The notes under the pieces were generated by a model, which saw only the letters and a list, made by a program, of their open reading frames with translations, ran no database searches and was not told the origin of the DNA. The position numbers and the translations under genes were made by a program. From assembly GCA_000433735.1 (NCBI GenBank), contig HF998339.1, positions 2,737-12,606 of the forward strand: 9,870 bases of DNA, given 5' to 3'. Positions 6,625-9,870 of this stretch are shown here, piece after piece. Position 1 is the first letter of the stretch. Each line of letters begins with the position of its first letter. The DNA is from Clostridium sp. CAG:167. GTDB lineage: Bacteria > Bacillota > Clostridia > Lachnospirales > Lachnospiraceae.

Positions 6625-7317
6625 ATGATACAGTTGAAAGAGATAAAAAAGGGGTTTGGCAAAGGAGAAGCAAGGCAGACCATTTTGAAAGGAATATCAC
6701 TGGATATAAAAGAAGGAGAGATGGTGTCGATCATGGGACCGTCAGGATCAGGAAAATCTTCTTTGCTTAACATTCTGGGTTTACTGGATGGGATGTATGA
6801 AGGGGAATATCTGTTAGACGGCATCAATGTGGCGGATCTGACGGAAAAGGAACAAGCGGATCTGAGGGGTGAAAAGATTGGATTTGTATTTCAGAGTTTT
6901 CATCTTTTAAAAGACCTGACCGCACTGGATAATGTGAAGATGGCATTGATCCTGGCAAATGAAAGAAAGTCCATGAAACAAAGAATGGGAAAGAAGGAAA
7001 TGATACAGAAATCCCAGTACATGCTGGAACGGCTGGGAATGAAGGATCATATGGATCAAAGGGCGTCCGAGTTGTCAGGAGGACAGCAGCAGAGAGTGGC
7101 TATTGCCCGGGCACTGGTAAATGAGCCATCCGTGCTTTTGGCGGACGAGCCAACGGGAGCACTGGATCAGAAAAATGGGGAAACGCTGTTGGAACTTTTA
7201 TCCGAAATTCATGGAGACGGAAACAGCATTGTCATGGTAACCCATGATCCCAAGGTGGCTTCTGTGGCAGAGCGACAGATCTACATAGAAGATGGGAAGA
7301 TAGGGGTTCGTGCATGA
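6625..7317 (+). CDS. ABC transporter ATP-binding protein (MacB/LolD/BceA type)
   Basis: A complete 230-residue nucleotide-binding subunit that hydrolyses ATP as a dimer on the cytoplasmic face of the permeases. Seen in order: Walker A GPSGSGKSS (38-46), Q-loop FVFQSFHLL (Q90), signature LSGGQQQRVAIARAL (150-164), Walker B VLLADE with catalytic E175, D-loop GALD (178-181) and H-loop VTHD (H207). All catalytic elements are intact. The QSFHLL and ADEPTGALD wording is typical of the MacB/LolD/BceA subfamily, which pairs with FtsX-type permeases. The segment at about 110-130 is unusually rich in K, R and M. A GGGAG site precedes the start, 2 bp after the beta permease stop, and the gene overlaps the next permease by an ATGA junction. 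The tight linkage on both sides means it could energise either pair. Confidence 0.96.
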   Translation: MIQLKEIKKGFGKGEARQTILKGISLDIKEGEMVSIMGPSGSGKSSLLNILGLLDGMYEGEYLLDGINVADLTEKEQADLRGEKIGFVFQSFHLLKDLTALDNVKMALILANERKSMKQRMGKKEMIQKSQYMLERLGMKDHMDQRASELSGGQQQRVAIARALVNEPSVLLADEPTGALDQKNGETLLELLSEIHGDGNSIVMVTHDPKVASVAERQIYIEDGKIGVRA

Positions 7318-8489
7318 ATTTAATTCGCAACATAGTCAGACTGACGGCAAACCGTTATAAAAATGCACGGTTTTCAACGGTATTTCTGACAATTACTTTA
7401 ATTTTATCTATGTTTGTAATTTCTGTGGCTACTAGTTTTGTGGCTCAGATCTTACAGGCACAAGATGCAAAGAAGAAGGCAATGCCTCCCCATGGTATGG
7501 CAGTTAACTTTTACTGCGAAGGAGAGGAAGAGTTCAAGATAGATGCATTGAAAGATATGCTGTCTGTGGCAAAATCGGGACAGGGGGTCATGATCCATCA
7601 GGTTTTGATCCATATTGACAAGGATGATGTAGGAAGTTATGTGCCGGTAAGTGCCCAGTATCTGGGAGCAGATGGACAGTGGCAGTATCCTATCACCCAG
7701 GGAAGATCTTATACAAAGCAGGAAATATGCCAGGGAAAGAAGGTAGTTCTCATAGGTAAAAGTCTCAGACATTTGGTTGAAAAGAAAAATGGAAAGTCTT
7801 ATCTGAGTCTGGGAAAACAGCAGTATGAGGTGCTGGGAGAAGTGGGCGTGAAAAACCAGAGTTCGCTTTGGGATAACCGCCTTTTTGTGCCGGCAACTGC
7901 TTTGCCAGAGGATGTAGAAAACCAATTGCATCAACTTAATATGGTCAGCATGATCGTATATTCACAACAAGGAGATACGGCTGATCTGCTGGAAAGCATG
8001 AAGAAGGAAGGGCAAAAACAGATGAAAACCCTGACTTATGATGAACCGCAGGCAATCGAGACAGGGGATGTGCTGAAAGATCTGAGTAACAGCCAGAATC
8101 GGATTTTCCCATTGGCTGTTATGGGATATCTGCTGTCACTTTTATACAGTATCAATATCATGCATTTTTGGCTGGGAAAAAGACGGTACGAGATTGGTGT
8201 CAGAAAGGCATTTGGTTTTACCAATAAGAAGATCTTAGCACTGGTAATGGAGGAAATGTTTGGTATCCTTTTTATCGCATGGATTGTTACGATGGTGATT
8301 CAGTGGATCATTAAGATGTGTGTAGGAACTATATTTACACAATACACATTATCCTTGTATAAAGAAAATATTTTGATTGGTGGATTTATAGTTATCTTTA
8401 CAACCTGTATGGTAGCGTTGACTTCCATACGGAAAATATTAAAAATTTCACCAGCCATCATATTAAAGGAGGGAGACACAAATGCGTGA
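7314..8489 (+). CDS. MacB/FtsX-type ABC transporter permease, module 2 alpha subunit
   Basis: A 391-residue permease with a helix at about 21-46, an extracytoplasmic domain (about 47-262) and helices at about 264-287, 311-336 and 352-372. Seen: the FtsX-domain cytoplasmic loop LGKRRYEIGVRKAFGFTNKK (287-306) and the usual ISPAIILKEG tail (378-387). The stretch PITQGRSYTKQEI (126-138), VVLIGKS, YEVLGEVG and LWDNRLFVPA (185-194) parallel the corresponding parts of the permease at 4286 in the same order, so it is the module 2 counterpart of that alpha subunit. AGGGG lies 7 nt before the ATG, which overlaps the ATPase stop by 4 bp. Its 3' end carries a strong AAGGAGG for the next permease and overlaps it by 8 bp. 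The substrate is not recognised. Its presumed partner is interrupted, which bears on whether module 2 works. Confidence 0.87.
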   Translation: MNLIRNIVRLTANRYKNARFSTVFLTITLILSMFVISVATSFVAQILQAQDAKKKAMPPHGMAVNFYCEGEEEFKIDALKDMLSVAKSGQGVMIHQVLIHIDKDDVGSYVPVSAQYLGADGQWQYPITQGRSYTKQEICQGKKVVLIGKSLRHLVEKKNGKSYLSLGKQQYEVLGEVGVKNQSSLWDNRLFVPATALPEDVENQLHQLNMVSMIVYSQQGDTADLLESMKKEGQKQMKTLTYDEPQAIETGDVLKDLSNSQNRIFPLAVMGYLLSLLYSINIMHFWLGKRRYEIGVRKAFGFTNKKILALVMEEMFGILFIAWIVTMVIQWIIKMCVGTIFTQYTLSLYKENILIGGFIVIFTTCMVALTSIRKILKISPAIILKEGDTNA

Positions 8490-9660
8490 TATTGTTCGGA
8501 ACATCTGGAAACGAAAATGGTCCAATTTTCTCCTTTTTCTGCAGTTATTTATTGCTTTGATGTTTATGACAGATGCCTATGTGTTGTACCAGGGAGTGTT
8601 CCAGTATTTTTCGGTTGTAAGAAAAGATATACAGGCGGATGTCGGTAAAACCCTGAATATTAAGGTGGACGCACAGGACATGGAAGCAGGTTTATCTTCT
8701 TTTGAAAAGAACCTGCTTGCATCAGGAAAAGTAGACAAACTAGGTGGATTTAAAAGTCATTTGTTTGAGAGCCCATCTCTAAGTGGAGAAGAATTGGATA
8801 GTATTATGTTGTCTGACAATCTGGAGTGGCTGAAGGAAATACCGGTGGTCAGTGGTAAAAAAGTATCACAGGTCAAATTTGACTAGGATAAGAAGGGTTC
8901 AAAAAACGATCCTTTATCCATTTGGATCTCCCAGGATCTTTGTAAAAAACATCATTTAAAACTGGGACAGATCATAACAGATATAGATGATAAATGCTAT
9001 ATTCTTCAGGGAATGACAGATTCCCAGGGATTGTGGTTTAACGACAACCTTGTATCTCAGAGTTATGTTTCGCTGAAAAACACAGTTGTTGTGGAAAGTG
9101 GAGTGAAGAGCAACACACTTCAGGATCTGTATGCGTCAATTCCAGAAGGGGTAACGGAAAAAGAGGCCATTAAGGCGGTGGAAACAGCAGGAGATCTCTG
9201 TAAGGTAGATGTAAGTGCCAAAACGGTGGATACAGTTTTGAAAGCAGCATATGATGAAGCGATGGAGGACAATTTTATCTGGTTATCCGGTGCCGTTTTG
9301 ATTATTTCCTTTGTCATGATCGCCACGATTACTCTGATGTCCGCCCGTATCTATGAGAGAAAGAAGGAAATCGGCATCCGGAGGGCGGTAGGATATACCA
9401 GTGGCAGGCTGGCAGTGCTTTTTACGCAGGAACTGTTTTTCGTAGGTGTATTGGCCTGGCTCACAGAGGGAATATATGCCTGGTATGTATATGGACAGAG
9501 CCAGGATGGCAGCGTGGAGTTCTCCCAGGGACAGTTTGGTTTGCCATTGTTTTTTGTGAGCGGTCTGTTTGTCGTGATACAGATCATTCCGGCTTGTATT
9601 TTTGCCATGAGACAGATGGGAAAGATGCAGCCACAGAAATTAATAGGAGGCAGTGAGTGA
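8482..9660 (+). pseudogene. MacB/FtsX-type permease, module 2 beta subunit, interrupted by one in-frame TAG
   Basis: Read through, this is a 392-codon frame with a single internal stop, TAG at 8884-8886 (codon 135), ending in TGA at 9658-9660. No insertion or deletion is needed: both halves are in the same frame. The first 134 residues hold the N-terminal helix (about 15-37) and the start of the extracytoplasmic domain. After the TAG comes DKKGSKNDPLSIWISQDLCK and the rest of that domain, then helices at about 266-288, 315-337 and 354-375 with the FtsX loop ERKKEIGIRRAVGYTSGRL. The full length matches its neighbours (391 and 397 residues), and its ends resemble the permease at 5429. The start has AAGGAGG 9 nt upstream. 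The first later ATG (9013) has no properly spaced ribosome binding site, so the second half is unlikely to be made on its own. It may be a recent nonsense mutation, a sequence error or a readthrough gene. Confidence 0.85.
8886..8919 (+). repeat. Stem-loop beginning at the internal TAG of the broken permease
   Basis: GGATAA (8886-8891) pairs with TTATCC (8914-8919), and after a 2-nt bulge AGG (8894-8896) pairs with CCT (8911-8913), leaving a 14-nt A-rich loop. The stem's first base is the G of the TAG codon. It has no T tract and so does not look like a terminator. Role unknown. Confidence 0.4.
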
Positions 9661-9661
9661 C

Positions 9662-9870
9662 ATGAGCATAATCGAATTAAAAGATATAGGAAAAATCTAT
9701 GGAAAGGGGGACGCAAAGACAGAGGCACTAAAACATATAAACTGGACCGTAGAAGAAGGAGAGTTCTGGTCTATTGTAGGTCCTTCCGGATCGGGAAAGA
9801 CAACTTTGCTGAATGTTTTGGGATGTATGGATAAACCTACAAGTGGTGAATACCTCCTGGGAGGAAAAAG
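9662..9870 (+). CDS. ABC transporter ATP-binding protein, module 2 (3' end outside window)
   Basis: The first 69 codons of a second nucleotide-binding subunit, open to the window edge. Seen: N-terminal IIELKDIGKIYGKGDAKTEA, typical of MacB/LolD/BceA-type ATPases, then Walker A GPSGSGKTT (40-48) followed by LLNVLGCMDKPTSGEYL, the segment that leads to the Q-loop in this subfamily. The remaining motifs lie beyond the window. AGGAGG (9645-9650) stands 11 nt before the ATG, inside the end of the preceding permease, whose TGA ends 1 bp before this ATG. By position it repeats the permease-permease-ATPase order of the first module and would energise the permeases at 7314 and 8482, unless the two ATPases are interchangeable. 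Confidence 0.93.
   Translation, partial: MSIIELKDIGKIYGKGDAKTEALKHINWTVEEGEFWSIVGPSGSGKTTLLNVLGCMDKPTSGEYLLGGK

Noticed and set aside
9013..9660. Independent downstream gene starting at the ATG at 9013
   Set aside because: The only nearby purine-rich site is about 2 nt from the ATG. The homologous frame extends back through the TAG, so it is the second half of the interrupted permease.
8482..9660. Genome-wide reassignment of TAG to an amino acid
   Set aside because: TAG serves as the natural terminator of three other genes in the window at 928, 1373 (minus strand) and 6620.

Overview
The window looks like chromosome from an endospore-forming Firmicute of class Clostridia, most likely a Lachnospiraceae-type gut bacterium. 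This is an inference from gene content: a YtvI-like and a SpoVAF-like sporulation/germination protein, a DUF4250 small protein, strong AGGAGG ribosome binding sites and sigma-A-like promoters. No rRNA or other strict taxonomic marker is present. No tRNA, rRNA, CRISPR array, insertion sequence or phage gene was recognised.

The left part (1-4001) is a housekeeping/sporulation block arranged as two tail-to-tail pairs. First comes the 3' part of a YtvI-type AI-2E-family membrane protein (+, cut by the window edge). It runs into a two-gene minus-strand unit, DUF4250 then a GNAT acetyltransferase, and the two stop regions overlap by 16 bp. Next a lone spoVAF-like gene (+) faces nfo (endonuclease IV, -) with only 4 bp between the stops. 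A good terminator candidate for nfo lies inside the 3' end of the spoVAF reading frame. The DUF4250/spoVAF and nfo/transporter gaps are divergent promoter regions, and sigma-A-like promoters can be read in both.

The right part (4286 to the window end) is one tightly packed plus-strand operon of MacB/FtsX-type ABC transporter genes in the order permease-permease-ATPase-permease-permease-ATPase. The first permease of each set (4286 and 7314) resemble each other, as do the second permeases (5429 and 8482). The locus therefore reads as two divergent copies of an alpha-beta-ATPase module, each expected to form a heterodimeric four-plus-four-helix transporter with an ATPase dimer. Substrate is unknown; families of this kind export or respond to antimicrobial peptides, lipoproteins or other envelope-targeted molecules. 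No sensor kinase, response regulator, precursor peptide or modification enzyme is visible in the window.

The most notable observation is that the fourth permease (8482-9660) is a full-length 392-codon reading frame broken by exactly one in-frame TAG at codon 135. Homologous sequence continues in the same frame on both sides, and a 9-bp bulged stem-loop begins at the last base of that TAG. At least three other genes here end in TAG, so genome-wide TAG reassignment is not supported. A recent nonsense mutation, a sequencing error or programmed readthrough are the options.
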